DNA of 64,000 nucleotides. It comes from G963667675 sp965249215. Lineage in GTDB: Bacteria > Chloroflexota > Dehalococcoidia > Lucifugimonadales > UBA3495. This document shows, piece by piece, positions 1 to 9,081 of this stretch. The stretch's first letter is position 1; every line of letters starts with the position of its first letter. A program made the position numbers and the translations under genes. Under the pieces are notes generated by a model. The model was given only the letters and a program-made list of their open reading frames with translations, searched no databases and was not told the origin of the DNA. The stretch covers positions 496,001-560,000 of the forward strand of contig CBDFLN010000002.1 of the NCBI GenBank assembly GCA_965249215.1. Direction: 5' to 3'.

Positions 1-1
1 C

Positions 2-664
2 GACCACATAAGCATTCACATAATGACTATGCTTTTGGCCTTGGCCAAGGGGCTGCACACCTATCTCCGCCGCCAGGTCCAGGGACGCTGGCAGATTGGT
101 TACGACGTGGTGCACCTGCCCGAGGCGACGGCCGTCGTGGTCGGCGTCGGCGGCATTGGCGGGGAGACCGCCAGGCTTTGCTCCGAATTGGGTATGACCG
201 TTCTCGGCGTCGACCCTCGGGTTTCCGAGCCGCCTCAAGGGGTCTCTGAACTCCACCGTCCCGACGCCATCGACCAGGTGCTGCCCAGGGGAGATTTCGT
301 GATTGTCACCGTGCCGGAGACCCCTCAGACCCTGGGCTTGTTCGACATCCAAAAGTTTCGGCTCATGAAGAACGACGCATTCTTCATAAACGTCGGCCGG
401 GGCGGGACTGCAATCCTCGACGACTTGGTCCAGGCTTTACAGGAGGGAGAGGTCCGCGGAGCCGGCCTGGACGTGTTCGAGACCGAACCCCTGCCCAAAG
501 ACCATCCCCTATGGAGCATGGAGAACGTGATTATCACTCCCCACGTGGCCAGTATCGGTCCCTACCTGGAGGAGCGCCGGGCCGAAGTATTCTTCGACAA
601 CTGCGTCCGCTTCAGCCAGGGCCGTCCGTTGCGCAACGTGGTCGACAAGGCCAACTGGTTCTAG
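2..664 (+). CDS. D-2-hydroxyacid dehydrogenase, NAD-dependent (5' end outside window)
   Basis: This is the C-terminal two thirds of a D-isomer-specific 2-hydroxyacid dehydrogenase, which interconverts 2-keto acids and D-2-hydroxy acids with NAD(P)H. The frame is open to the window edge, and the residues before the first in-window Met (position 23) already match the family, so that Met is not the true start. Numbering from it, the Rossmann motif GVGGIG is at 41-46 and the catalytic triad is visible as Arg126 (NVGRGG), Glu155 (ETEPLP) and His174 (TPHVAS). The subfamily (glyoxylate, hydroxypyruvate, phosphoglycerate) cannot be told from this part. It stands alone before a convergent GYD gene. 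Confidence 0.88.
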   Translation, partial: DHISIHIMTMLLALAKGLHTYLRRQVQGRWQIGYDVVHLPEATAVVVGVGGIGGETARLCSELGMTVLGVDPRVSEPPQGVSELHRPDAIDQVLPRGDFVIVTVPETPQTLGLFDIQKFRLMKNDAFFINVGRGGTAILDDLVQALQEGEVRGAGLDVFETEPLPKDHPLWSMENVIITPHVASIGPYLEERRAEVFFDNCVRFSQGRPLRNVVDKANWF

Positions 665-766
665 GCGCCGCCCATTGCTCCGGCTCCCGCCGTCCGCCCG
701 CTATCCGTTGAGTTACAGTGTCAAAAGCGCGCCGGGGTGTGCGCTTACCGAGGGACTCGAACGGGA

Positions 767-806
767 ACTACCGGCCCGCTTTGCTATGCCCCCGGCGGCC
801 GGTAGT
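767..806. terminator. Hairpin between convergent genes
   Basis: ACTACCGGCC at 767-776 is perfectly repeated in inverse as GGCCGGTAGT at 797-806. The hairpin overlaps the last codons of the minus-strand GYD gene and follows the plus-strand dehydrogenase. There is no strong T-tract, so a bidirectional terminator role is only inferred. Confidence 0.4.
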
Positions 807-1104
807 TGACGTTCTTTTTCACCGCCGCGTCTACCTGTTCCGGCGTCAGCATGGCTATCGTCTGCGGAGACAACGCTCCAGAAGCCCCGATGGTCAAGGA
901 GATAGCCGCCGCCGTCTCCGGATCGGGCACGTCGACGATCACGTACAGGTCGCCGTCACCGAAGCCATATAGGAAATTCTCCAGCTCTCCCCCTGTCGAC
1001 TCTACCGCCGCCTTCACAGCGTCCCGCCGAGAGGTGCCGCCCTCCCGAATCAGCCCCTTCAGGCCGTCCGCAGAGTATGAGGCTTTGATCATGAACTTGG
1101 GCAT
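784..1104 (-). CDS. GYD domain protein
   Basis: A 106-residue protein beginning MPKFMIKASYS, a typical opening of the GYD family, small ferredoxin-like-fold proteins of unknown function. Family features seen are the SYSADGLKGL segment, the GFGDGDLYVIVDVPD strand that gives the family its name, and the closing TPEQVDAAVKK. The reading frame opens 31 codons further upstream, but the ATG at 1104 is preceded by TAGGATG on the minus strand and is where homology would start. A TATAAT lies about 65 bases upstream (1168-1173). It appears to be a single-gene unit. Confidence 0.8.
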   Translation of the reverse strand: MPKFMIKASYSADGLKGLIREGGTSRRDAVKAAVESTGGELENFLYGFGDGDLYVIVDVPDPETAAAISLTIGASGALSPQTIAMLTPEQVDAAVKKNVNYRPPGA

Positions 1105-1167
1105 CTCGCATCCTAAGCAACTGTGTCTCGACCCCGCGGCTAAAACGCCGGGCCGGGTAGCGGCCCG

Positions 1168-1173
1168 ATTATA
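1168..1173 (-). promoter_or_regulatory. Possible -10 box for the GYD gene
   Basis: The minus strand reads TATAAT here, about 65 bases upstream of the GYD start. No good -35 box is visible because the upstream bases form a strong hairpin, so this is a weak call. Confidence 0.3.
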
Positions 1174-1223
1174 GCAAGCCCTCTCAGGCTGGAGCAACGC
1201 CGCCCGTGCCTGAGAGGGCTTGC
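1174..1223 (-). terminator. 16-bp perfect hairpin after the lipoprotein gene
   Basis: GCAAGCCCTCTCAGGC (1174-1189) is perfectly inverted at 1208-1223 around an 18-base loop. It lies 23 bases beyond the stop codon of the minus-strand lipoprotein gene, as expected for a terminator. There is no T-run on either side. Confidence 0.55.
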
Positions 1224-1245
1224 CCTGCGGTTGCCGTGCTCTACG

Positions 1246-2466
1246 TTATTCGTAGGTCCACGGCTCGGAGTTCAAGATGGGCCGGTTGCCGTCGGAGTCT
1301 GCTATCCCGGAGTCCGCGTCAGGGAAGGTAATTCCGCCGATCTGGCTCTTGCCGGCGACCAGGGGCGGGCTGCCGTCTATATCGGCGTCAAAAGTGAGGG
1401 TGTCTGTACCGCCGCCGCCAAGAAGGGGAAGCTCCCAGCCTCCGGTTGCGGGGTCAATGACGTACAGCCCTACCATTCCCTCGACGTATACGGGCTCGCT
1501 GAACATTACCTCGATGTCACCGCTTTCGTTGGAAGCGAATCCAACGACCGTGGGGGCTCCCTCGCTGCCTGGCGACATGGAGTCCTCGGGCATCGCCGGG
1601 ATGGGGATGGCGTTGGCCGGTGGCTCTATTGCACCTACGGCGTTGTAGCTATGGTACCTGATGGTCACTATATCCCGGTCCTCATCTCCCAGGCCCACCA
1701 GCCTTATCCGTACTTCCCTGGGCAGGAAATCGTCGACTCCAACAAACCTGGTGACGGCTTGTCCAGGCATTAACGGGTCGTCCATTGCAGCCGCCTCAGC
1801 GAGTTCGTAGGTCAGCACGTAGACTTGTACACCGTCCAGCGCTGTAACCTCTGTCAGCATCGCTCCATCTTCCTGTGGGTTCAACATCAGTCCGGGCTGC
1901 GACGTTACTGCCATTAGTTCCCCCAGGGGGACATCCCCATAGAGCCACACGCCGGATTCAGGGTCCTGCATGTAGGTGTCAGCGCCAATGGTTATGCCGT
2001 TGATTTCCAGGGCTTCGTCTCCCAGCCCCAACGAGATCGAGAACATGAGGCTGTCCGGCAGAATAACGGCTCCACTGAACGTCATGGCGCTTTGCCCAAA
2101 CGGGTCCATCCCGCCTCCGTCCATGCCGTCGTCCATGGCCAGGTCAACCGGGAACACGGCAGCCAGATCGAACTCGGCGTCGAAAGCAAAAGACCCGATG
2201 CCCTGCACCGCTTCCGCGCTGCAAGCAGAAATAGTCGCCGCGTCGTCCAACGCCCCGCCTGGAACGCACTCCGGGGAAAGGGCATGACCCTCATCGGTCA
2301 TGGCTTGGCCGTCCTCGTCGGTCGTGCCTTGGCTGTCCCCGGACGGCGTGGCCTGTTGGGGTGCAGCATCCGGCGCCCGCGTCGCCGTTTCATCGCCGCC
2401 GCCGCACGCGGCCACGAATGCGGTTACCAGCAACATGGCTATTGCCACATAGAGCAAGCTTTTCAC
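1246..2466 (-). CDS. Secreted lipoprotein with C-terminal Ig-like (SbsA-type) domain
   Basis: About 406 residues from a GTG start at 2466, chosen because GAGGGGAG sits just upstream and the signal peptide then begins directly (VKSLLYVAIAMLL). The frame opens 24 codons earlier, but that would put an odd extension before the signal. The lipobox ends at Cys21 (FVAACGGGD), followed by a low-complexity Ala/Thr/Asp linker. The middle (roughly 60-290) looks like a lipid- or ligand-binding lipoprotein fold such as LppX/DUF6612, which is a guess from pattern only. The last 100 residues (IEVMFSEPVYVEG, TDTLTFDAD) resemble bacterial Ig-like domains. It would be anchored outside the membrane; its substrate is unknown. 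Confidence 0.72.
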   Translation of the reverse strand: MKSLLYVAIAMLLVTAFVAACGGGDETATRAPDAAPQQATPSGDSQGTTDEDGQAMTDEGHALSPECVPGGALDDAATISACSAEAVQGIGSFAFDAEFDLAAVFPVDLAMDDGMDGGGMDPFGQSAMTFSGAVILPDSLMFSISLGLGDEALEINGITIGADTYMQDPESGVWLYGDVPLGELMAVTSQPGLMLNPQEDGAMLTEVTALDGVQVYVLTYELAEAAAMDDPLMPGQAVTRFVGVDDFLPREVRIRLVGLGDEDRDIVTIRYHSYNAVGAIEPPANAIPIPAMPEDSMSPGSEGAPTVVGFASNESGDIEVMFSEPVYVEGMVGLYVIDPATGGWELPLLGGGGTDTLTFDADIDGSPPLVAGKSQIGGITFPDADSGIADSDGNRPILNSEPWTYE

Positions 2467-2759
2467 GCCACTCCCCTCAGCTCGAATTGTGTCCGAACTT
2501 TTCACACTTATTGCCCTGTACAGTATCAATGCTAGCATTGCCGTTTAGCTATAAGATACGATTAGCAGACTCATTTGGATGCTATTTTGTGCATGACGCC
2601 GGTCAGCTATCATGCCTGGACCGTCCGGCCAACCCCGGCCACGACGCCGGGGAAAGACCATTGCGCCAGGGTCAGTTTGCCCCATTGGCGCCAGCTCAGT
2701 GAGTTGAGCAACGTCCTGGCTATCTGTACAATTATTGGCAACGCAAGAAGGTTCGACCT

Positions 2760-3756
2760 ATGACAAGTGTTCGCAGAAGGTTCGAATACGCCCAACATCT
2801 CGACCCATTTCCCCAAGGCTGGTTCTACGTCGCCAGCCGACAGGACTTACGGCGGACCAAGTCTAACATTCTGCGGAAGACTTGGATGGGTGTCGACATC
2901 GTCGTTTGGTCCGACGACGACGGCAGCGTGTGTGTGGCCGAGTCCAGGTGCCCTCACATGGGAGCCAATCTCGGGCCCGATGGCGGCGGCCGAATCTCCC
3001 AGGGCCGGCTGGTCTGTCCATTCCACGGCTTTCAATTCGCTGCTACGGGCCAATGCGTCGCTACTCCCTACGCATAGCCGCCCAGGGCTTGCCGACTGAG
3101 GGTCTTCCCGGCGCGGGAAATGGTCGGCCTCATCTTTGCCTGGTGGGGGATAGACGGCCGGGAGCCCCAATGGAGCCTGCCTAATGAGTCGCCGGACCAG
3201 GCCGGCTGGAGCAGCCTGCGGATTCGGACATTCCGGCTTCGGGACATCCCCAGGAAACGACGGAAAATTCCGTCGACCTGGCCCACCTCCGCTTCGTCCA
3301 CGGCTACGACAGCGTCGCGCGCTGGGACCCATTGTCGATGGATGGTCCCCTTCTTGTGAGCCGGTTCGATTTCCTCAGTAAGAGGAAATCGGTGGCGTGG
3401 CGTCCCTCACCTTTGACGTTTCGGCGAACACTCTCATCTAAGGCCTCGGGTACTCCTTTGTTGAGATACACGAACAGTCCATTGGTATGGAAGCCCGGAT
3501 GTGGATACTGGCGACGCCCGTAGACGGCGACCTCATCGATATGTCCCTGGTTTCCCAAGTGCGGGAGATACGTCGGCCCAAGCGGTTTATCGCAGGCTTG
3601 GGGTTCCTTCCGGTGATGTTCCGGGCTCCCGTCATGAACTGGTTCATGGCCTCCAGGCAGGACCTGGACGTTCAGGACGACATCGTGGTGTGGAGCCGGA
3701 AGAAATATCTCGACCGCCCTCGGCCCTTCACCTTCCTGAATCGGGCCCGTACATGA
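2760..3756 (+). pseudogene. Rieske non-heme iron oxygenase (VanA-like), degraded
   Basis: The first 105 residues are intact: a Rieske domain with CPHMGANLG and CPFHGFQF, supplying the Cys-His pairs for the 2Fe-2S cluster. Translation then meets TAG at 3075-3077. Homology continues in the same frame (MVGLIFAWWG), shifts frame near 3240 into HPQETTENSVDLAHLRFVHG, which is the mononuclear iron site with its two His ligands, passes a second stop (TAA, about 3436) and ends around the stop at 3756 after further frame changes. The intact gene would have been an aromatic-ring hydroxylase or O-demethylase of about 340 residues. With two in-frame stops and at least two frameshifts it cannot make a working enzyme. 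Confidence 0.85.
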
Positions 3757-3907
3757 TGCCCCCGTAGTAGTTGAACGTGCGCCTCGCCTCGTCGTCGTCG
3801 AAAGGGTGGTCCGCTCCTAGCTGACGGGCCGCGGCCAGGCCGGTGACCAGGCACGTCTCCTGGCCGTTGATCAGTGTGTGGGCGCCCGCGTGCCAGGTTC
3901 GCCTCTT
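3728..3907 (-). pseudogene. C-terminal fragment of an FAD-dependent (amine-oxidase-like) oxidoreductase
   Basis: The minus strand encodes WHAGAHTLINGQETCLVTGL followed by AAARQLGADHPF and a conserved-looking ending through FNYYGGIMYG. The Ala-Gly-Ala-His plus 'G-x-E-x-C-x-x-SG/TG' pattern resembles the last FAD-contacting segment of FAD/NAD(P)-binding oxidoreductases. Nothing upstream in frame continues the homology, so only about 55 residues survive. It overlaps the end of the broken Rieske gene in opposite orientation, suggesting that a former oxygenase/oxidoreductase pair was rearranged and lost. Confidence 0.5.
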
Positions 3908-4002
3908 TCCTTGAACGAATCCAACCGTTGCCGGTCCAGGATGCCGGCAACAACGACTACTGGCAGGCAATAGGCCGGAGCGTTGGCTGGGGCAGACGTG
4001 CC

Positions 4003-4731
4003 TTACAACGGGAGGGTGAGAGCTTCCTCGCGTAGCTGATGCCGGCGCTGCTGGGCATCTGGCAGCAACTCCGATACTAGGGACCAGAAGTCCTTAGAAT
4101 GATTGCGATGCGTGAGATGAGCTAGTTCGTGGACGACCACGTACTCCATGAGGTCCGGTTTCAGCATCACCAGCCTCCAGTTGAAGCGCAGTGTCCCGTC
4201 AAACGCGCAACTGCCCCAGCGCCGGCGCTGGTTGCCAATCAGTATCCGCGGCTTCTCCTGGAGACCTAACCGGCGGCGCCAAAGTTCCACAGTAGCATCC
4301 AGCCGTTCGGCAGCCCGCTCCCTGTACCATGCCACGATGGTGTTGCGAATGGCTGGATGGCTTTCGTCGTCTACCATCTCTTGAGGCGCGGCAATCTTGA
4401 ATCGCCAGTGGTCAAAGCAGACCTCGGGAGCGTTACCCCTCGTCGGTTCCACCATCACGCGCATGTGACGGCCCAAGTACGGTAGTGTATCGCCGCTGGC
4501 AAAACGCTTGGGAGCAGCCTCCGGCGGCTCGTCGTTTATGTGCTCCAGTATCCAGGGAGCCTGGTCCTCCACAAAGGCCTCAAGCAGATTATTGGGCGTG
4601 GTCATGGGCGCCGTAACCTGCACACCCCTCGCGTCCACGGCAATCCGCACCGTCTTGCGGCGTCTCCTGCTGCGCAGGACCTCGTATTCTATAGTCGTTT
4701 CCCCGAAGCGGATACTCCTACGCTTCTTCAC
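4003..4731 (-). CDS. YgjP-like (DUF45) zinc metallopeptidase
   Basis: A 242-residue protein of the YgjP/DUF45 family, SprT- and M48-like putative metalloproteases that act inside the cell. The HELAH zinc site is at about residues 201-205, preceded by the family hallmark RRRWGSC and followed by a third candidate ligand in HRNHSKDFW. I place the start at the GTG at 4731 because AGGAG lies six bases before it and family members start with this KKRRSIRFG segment. An in-frame ATG at 4809 would add 26 residues rich in Arg and unlike the family. It is transcribed alone. Natural substrates of the family are unclear. Confidence 0.82.
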   Translation of the reverse strand: MKKRRSIRFGETTIEYEVLRSRRRRKTVRIAVDARGVQVTAPMTTPNNLLEAFVEDQAPWILEHINDEPPEAAPKRFASGDTLPYLGRHMRVMVEPTRGNAPEVCFDHWRFKIAAPQEMVDDESHPAIRNTIVAWYRERAAERLDATVELWRRRLGLQEKPRILIGNQRRRWGSCAFDGTLRFNWRLVMLKPDLMEYVVVHELAHLTHRNHSKDFWSLVSELLPDAQQRRHQLREEALTLPL

Positions 4732-5328
4732 CGCCCGCTCCTGCTCTGCGTCGACCACCCACCGGCCTCCTACTGTCTTGCGTCCTGCCGGTCTAAAAGG
4801 CCTGGCCAACCGCGGATGAGCCGGTCAGCCTTCACCAGTTGGTGACCGTCTTGCGCTGTTGTGGCGCTATGCCGGTTTCCGGGCATGAATGAAGTACATC
4901 GGCGTGAAGATGCCTAACCAACCGGACTCGACCATGGCATCCGTTCACAAGTTCAGGGTTACCGCCACCCTGGCCGACCCCTTTGGCGCGACGCGGACCG
5001 CCTCGAGCACCTCCAGCGAAGTGTGGGTGACCCAGCGGCCTACCCGTCAATTGCGAAGGCTCGCCATAGAAAGGCCTGACCCGGCCAGCGGTTGATACCA
5101 GGGAATTGACGGGCAGTCTTGCAATGACAAGTCCTGCGTCTTCAATACCTCAAACCCCACTGCCTAAACTCACAAACCAAGTGCGTCGTCGACGGTCGGC
5201 TGGTCGTCGATTTGGAGCAGACCTCCTCCCAACTCGATGAAGCATTTCCGAAAGGGTTCTAGGAGTCGCGGCTCGTGTCAACCCAACGCTGGCCCTGAGA
5301 GATGTCAACGACCGACCTGGCAAGGCCC
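4732..5328. other. Gene-poor stretch
   Basis: Apart from the possible N-terminal extension of the YgjP gene up to 4809, this 0.6-kb stretch holds only short frames with no recognisable protein, no RNA gene and no obvious repeat. It may be decayed coding sequence. Confidence 0.4.
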
Positions 5329-6774
5329 TCAAGGCCGGTTCAAAAGTTCCTGCAGAGCTATGTTCGCCTCGCGTCGCAACCTGTTGACCGTGTCCCGCTC
5401 CCGGTCCAGCGCAATGAATGCGTCAACAGTAAAGGGCTGCCAAAAGTTGCGCAGGGTCCGAATAGCGCCCTCTTCCCTTTCTGCCGCTTCCACCAGCAGG
5501 TTGTACATGGGCAGCAGGTAGCCCGACTGGGGGAGGTCCCGCACATTGCGGCTTAGTTCCCCAATGCGCGTGCTGAACTGTCCCAACGATTGCAGCACTT
5601 GGTCTCGGTCACACTCTCCGTCGGCTCCTCGCCAATCGTTGTAGCGCTGGTGTAACTTAACCCATTCCCCAATAAGTCCCTCGTATCCGCGGATGAACTC
5701 TTGGACTTTCTCCAGGTCCTCTAAAGCGTTGCGGTCAAGAATCTCTTTGATTGTGCCGCCGACCTCTTCCAATGTTTCCTCAGCGCCGTCTATAACTGGA
5801 ACCATCGCCTTGAGTAGTGGTTCCACAGTGTGGCCGGTCTCGGTCTCTGCTTCCGTAACATCTACAACACCGTCCTCACCGACTTCAGGAGTTGCCTTGC
5901 TGGCCTGGGCAGTACTCTCGATGGCTTGGGCCAGAATGTCATGTATCTCGGTCAGGGCTGTCTGCTCCTTTTCCGCCGCGCCCTGAATCGTCTCGGTCAG
6001 GTCCTCAACGGCGCTTTCCGTTGGCAGCCCATCAATGGCTTCAAGTAGGATGTCGAACTGTTGGATCAGCTGGTCAAGTCTGGCAAGAATCTCTGTAGGG
6101 GTCAACCTGCCTGCTTCCCGAACAAGTCCGGTGTAGTCATCGTGAAAAGCCTCCCAGTCTTCACTGATGACATCCAGCGTTGCCGAGAACTCCTCCCTGG
6201 CTTGCATATCGTCAGGGTCGGACGCTTCCTCGAGTTCTTCCCGCAACTCTGTCGACAGGTCCTTGACTTCATTTTGGGCCCGGGCCGCGTTGGAACGTTC
6301 CTGCTCCACCACTTCGAATAACGACAGGTTGTTGGGCTGCCACCGGTCCCTCAACCGCCGAAACGCCGTCTCCTCTGCCTCGGCAGCTTCTATCAGGATG
6401 TCGGCGAATTCCTTGGTAACCCTGGACCTTGGAAGGTTCCTGGCCTGCTTGGTAACGTTGCTGGATGTCGCAGCAAACCTCCTCAGGGCATTCTGAGCGG
6501 CGCTCTCGTGGCATGACGTCAAACCGGAGCGCCAGGCGTCGAATTCCTGGTGGAATTGGTCCCACTCCAACTCTAAGGCCTCTTGCTGGGACGCGAATTC
6601 ACCCACCTCCATTCGCTCGGCGGCCGACAGGGGGCTGGGGGCCTGGGGCGCCGGGTCGATAGGAAGGCTGATTGGCACTGTTTCGGCTCCGTCGCCGCCT
6701 TTACAGGCCGACATCAGCACCAGCACCGCAAGCAAGATGGGTAGACACAGATACAGACGGACTTGTTTTTTCAT
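5329..6774 (-). CDS. Internally duplicated helical lipoprotein
   Basis: A 481-residue lipoprotein (signal MKKQVRLYLCLPILLAVLVL, lipobox Cys24 in MSACKGGD) that is otherwise strongly helical and acidic, with likely coiled-coil stretches. Residues about 71-170 and 371-471 are clearly the same module: both have W-x2-[FL]HQ-x-[FY]-x-[AD]WR, a central LP-x-S/G run, then LVEAAEREE / LIEAAEAEE, RNFWQP / RDRWQP and a final ER-x-[AT]-x-[AN]-R. The middle 170-370 is more divergent helical sequence. Its ATG overlaps the TGA of the upstream DUF4350-type gene by four bases (ATGA), so it is the last gene of a coupled three-gene operon. I do not recognise a family; a cell-envelope role is inferred. Confidence 0.75.
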   Translation of the reverse strand: MKKQVRLYLCLPILLAVLVLMSACKGGDGAETVPISLPIDPAPQAPSPLSAAERMEVGEFASQQEALELEWDQFHQEFDAWRSGLTSCHESAAQNALRRFAATSSNVTKQARNLPRSRVTKEFADILIEAAEAEETAFRRLRDRWQPNNLSLFEVVEQERSNAARAQNEVKDLSTELREELEEASDPDDMQAREEFSATLDVISEDWEAFHDDYTGLVREAGRLTPTEILARLDQLIQQFDILLEAIDGLPTESAVEDLTETIQGAAEKEQTALTEIHDILAQAIESTAQASKATPEVGEDGVVDVTEAETETGHTVEPLLKAMVPVIDGAEETLEEVGGTIKEILDRNALEDLEKVQEFIRGYEGLIGEWVKLHQRYNDWRGADGECDRDQVLQSLGQFSTRIGELSRNVRDLPQSGYLLPMYNLLVEAAEREEGAIRTLRNFWQPFTVDAFIALDRERDTVNRLRREANIALQELLNRP

Positions 6775-8084
6775 GGACTATTCCGCAACCCCAGGTAATC
6801 GCTGATTAGCTGGTCTCTGAATTCACCGCTGAACAAGCTGCTCACGGCCTCGGCCAACGTGTCGGGTGTATCCCCCAACGCTGCCAGAACATACCGGTCT
6901 TGGTCCTTGTGGAGCAGGACAATGGCTGTCCCCTCACTGGAAACCTCCGGCGCAAAGGGCAGGCTGATCATGTCATCGACATTCACGCCGGCCGCCGTCA
7001 GGTACCGGCTAACCTTGCGGGAGTCTTCATACAGGCCCAAAAACGCCGTATGCCGGCTCAGGTTTTCCCCCTCGCCAATCCGCGAGGACACCGCGAAGGT
7101 CGACAGCCCGTTTCTCATTTCCAGGCCAACGTCCCACAACGATGGCCGGCCAAGTAAGATGTCGACGTCGCCTCCCGGGTTGCCGTCATAAAAGTGGGGA
7201 AAGTCGCCAAGGTCGTATTCCCGTTGATTGTCAGTCAGGAAGTCCGCCAGATTCGACAACAGCCTGTCGTTGTCCAACAGAGCGTTATAAGGGGGCACCA
7301 TGAACGTGAAGTCAGCTATAGCCAGCACGTTCCTCCGATCGCCCAGCGAAATGGGCTTGTATTCGTCGGCGGTTTCCCCCAATGAAGACACGGTGTTTAT
7401 ATCGGTAAAGGCCAAGCCGTCGCCCGCAGACTCTATCGACCCGGCGGTATACAAGGCCAGGGTACCCAGGCCGTTTGTCAGTGGGGAAGGCTGGAAATCC
7501 CTGACGAAAATGTGCCGGAAATTCAGGTCGTACTCCACCGTGTTGTAGAGGTAGTCGGCCTGGAACTCCACGCCAAATCTTTTGGCCAGCGTGTTTATCC
7601 GGCTGGGCCGGGTCGGGTCTGACACCAATACCAGTTTGCCGCCCTTATCCACGAACCGTTCAACCAGGTCGCCCTCATCCTCCGTGTAAGTGGCTTGGGG
7701 AACCATAACTAGGAAGCTATCGGCTTCTCGGAGCTTTCGCTCTAGCTGTTCCAACCTGCTGGTCCCTGCCGTGATACCAAAGTTGCCCATGAATTCCACG
7801 TCATAGCCTCGGTCGGCTACCCAGGACGTGAGCGTGGCAATTTCTCGTTCGCTAACGGAGTTGACGTGCATGGCGTCCACAACCAACAAGCCCAGCCTGT
7901 CCTGGCGGGCGCCCGGGTCATCGGCGGCCGCCGGAACCACTCCCGGCGAGGTAATCTCCTCGTAAGGAACATCTATGGAAGGCGGAGCATCATAGCCTCC
8001 CTGGTAAAAGGAAAAGAATACCCCCGCAAAAGTTGCGGCAGCAGCAATGGGCAATAAGGCCAATACTACTAGCTTACGGGTCAT
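6771..8084 (-). CDS. DUF4350-type membrane-anchored protein
   Basis: About 437 residues from the ATG at 8084 (MTRKLVVLALLPIAAA). The frame opens 27 codons earlier, but this ATG overlaps the end of the upstream protease gene by 11 bases, as expected for translational coupling. An N-terminal membrane segment (about 4-24) is followed by a large outside domain with the GLLVVDAMHVN...RGYDVEFMGN...ADSFLVMVPQ...GGKLVLVSDPTR pattern of DUF4350/GATase-1-like proteins, in which a Rossmann-like fold lacks enzyme residues. The order protease, DUF4350-type protein, helical lipoprotein suggests one membrane-associated complex. Function unknown. Confidence 0.72.
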   Translation of the reverse strand: MTRKLVVLALLPIAAAATFAGVFFSFYQGGYDAPPSIDVPYEEITSPGVVPAAADDPGARQDRLGLLVVDAMHVNSVSEREIATLTSWVADRGYDVEFMGNFGITAGTSRLEQLERKLREADSFLVMVPQATYTEDEGDLVERFVDKGGKLVLVSDPTRPSRINTLAKRFGVEFQADYLYNTVEYDLNFRHIFVRDFQPSPLTNGLGTLALYTAGSIESAGDGLAFTDINTVSSLGETADEYKPISLGDRRNVLAIADFTFMVPPYNALLDNDRLLSNLADFLTDNQREYDLGDFPHFYDGNPGGDVDILLGRPSLWDVGLEMRNGLSTFAVSSRIGEGENLSRHTAFLGLYEDSRKVSRYLTAAGVNVDDMISLPFAPEVSSEGTAIVLLHKDQDRYVLAALGDTPDTLAEAVSSLFSGEFRDQLISDYLGLRNSP

Positions 8085-9081
8085 TCCCCACGTACAGGTA
8101 ATAAAAATCTGGCCGGTGTATGTCGACGGGGAATCCCGGGAGGGGGTCCTCCTCTTCTGCTCCAAGCCCTTGGTCCAGCATCAGGTCCCTCAGTGTTCGG
8201 AGCCCTTCTAGGGCGCCTTCGGGTTCGCCACCCGACAACTGGTCTCCTCCATCCCCGGGGACTCCTGAGAGGACGGACAGCGCGCCTATGATGCTGCCGT
8301 CCTCATCGTCAGCGGGGAGGACAAAATCAAGGGCCTCGGTAAATTCCCGCAACACCTCCAGGTTCACGTCTACAAAATCGTAGCTGGAGATTCCCGCCAG
8401 ATCGGCGGCCTTCCGTACGGCGTCGCTGTAACTGCCGAGTTCGTCAGCCAGGCCCAATCTAACCGCAACCAACCCGGGATACAGGCGCGCTTCACCGAGT
8501 TCATCGCCGGAGATGCGTAACCGGTCACCCCGCTCGCTGACCACAGTTTGTACAAAGGCCTCCTTTAGAATATCCACCGCACCAATCCACTCTCTCCTAG
8601 TGCCCCCATCCAGCTTTCTTGGGCTGCTGAAGACCAGGTCCTCTCCTGGCAATTCCGGGATAACGGGTGGAGCGCCGGTATAGATCACTCCGACGTTCCC
8701 TACCAGGGAGGCTGTCTGGGCGTAAGTATATGAAGCTCCCATCGACATCATGTAACCGCCGCTGGCTACCAGGTTGCCCATGACCAGCACCACCGGCTTC
8801 TCTTCCCGGAGCCTGCGAGTCTCGTTGTACAACCGTTCGCTCGCGGCTGCGCCTCCCCCGGGAGAGCTGAGATTGATAACCACGGCCTTTATGGAATCGT
8901 CCTGGCGGGCGTAGTCGAGGTATTGGCCTATAGCGTACGCCGACCTATCGTTGATGACGGTGTAGGGCACCTCGATCACCCCGATACTGGGTTTGCCCGG
9001 AGTCAGATAGACAAACGCCAACGCGCCTGCAGCTATGCCCAGGGCTACCATCACCGGCGCTATCACGTACCAGCGACTCAA
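8074..9081 (-). CDS. SppA-like membrane serine protease (peptidase S49)
   Basis: A 335-residue S49 peptidase with one N-terminal membrane anchor (about 5-27) and its catalytic domain outside. INLSSPGGGAAASERL (about 69-84) is the ClpP/crotonase-fold signature of SppA. The candidate nucleophile is Ser107 in LVASGGYMMSMGA, and Lys156 (SSPRKLDGG) sits at the spacing of the Ser-Lys dyad of Bacillus SppA. The start is a TTG at 9081; no ATG or GTG precedes it before the upstream stop. The family degrades leftover signal peptides or membrane proteins. Here it heads a coupled operon with a DUF4350-type protein and a lipoprotein, so those may be partners rather than bystanders. Confidence 0.85.
   Translation of the reverse strand: MSRWYVIAPVMVALGIAAGALAFVYLTPGKPSIGVIEVPYTVINDRSAYAIGQYLDYARQDDSIKAVVINLSSPGGGAAASERLYNETRRLREEKPVVLVMGNLVASGGYMMSMGASYTYAQTASLVGNVGVIYTGAPPVIPELPGEDLVFSSPRKLDGGTRREWIGAVDILKEAFVQTVVSERGDRLRISGDELGEARLYPGLVAVRLGLADELGSYSDAVRKAADLAGISSYDFVDVNLEVLREFTEALDFVLPADDEDGSIIGALSVLSGVPGDGGDQLSGGEPEGALEGLRTLRDLMLDQGLGAEEEDPLPGFPVDIHRPDFYYLYVGNDP

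Noticed and set aside
752..761. GGACTCGAAC, like a tRNA T-loop, as a possible tRNA remnant or attachment site
   Set aside because: The neighbouring bases do not form a T stem or acceptor stem and no other tRNA part is near.
1168..1223. A full sigma-70 promoter for the GYD gene
   Set aside because: Only the -10 box is good; the -35 position falls in a perfect hairpin, so just a weak -10 is listed.
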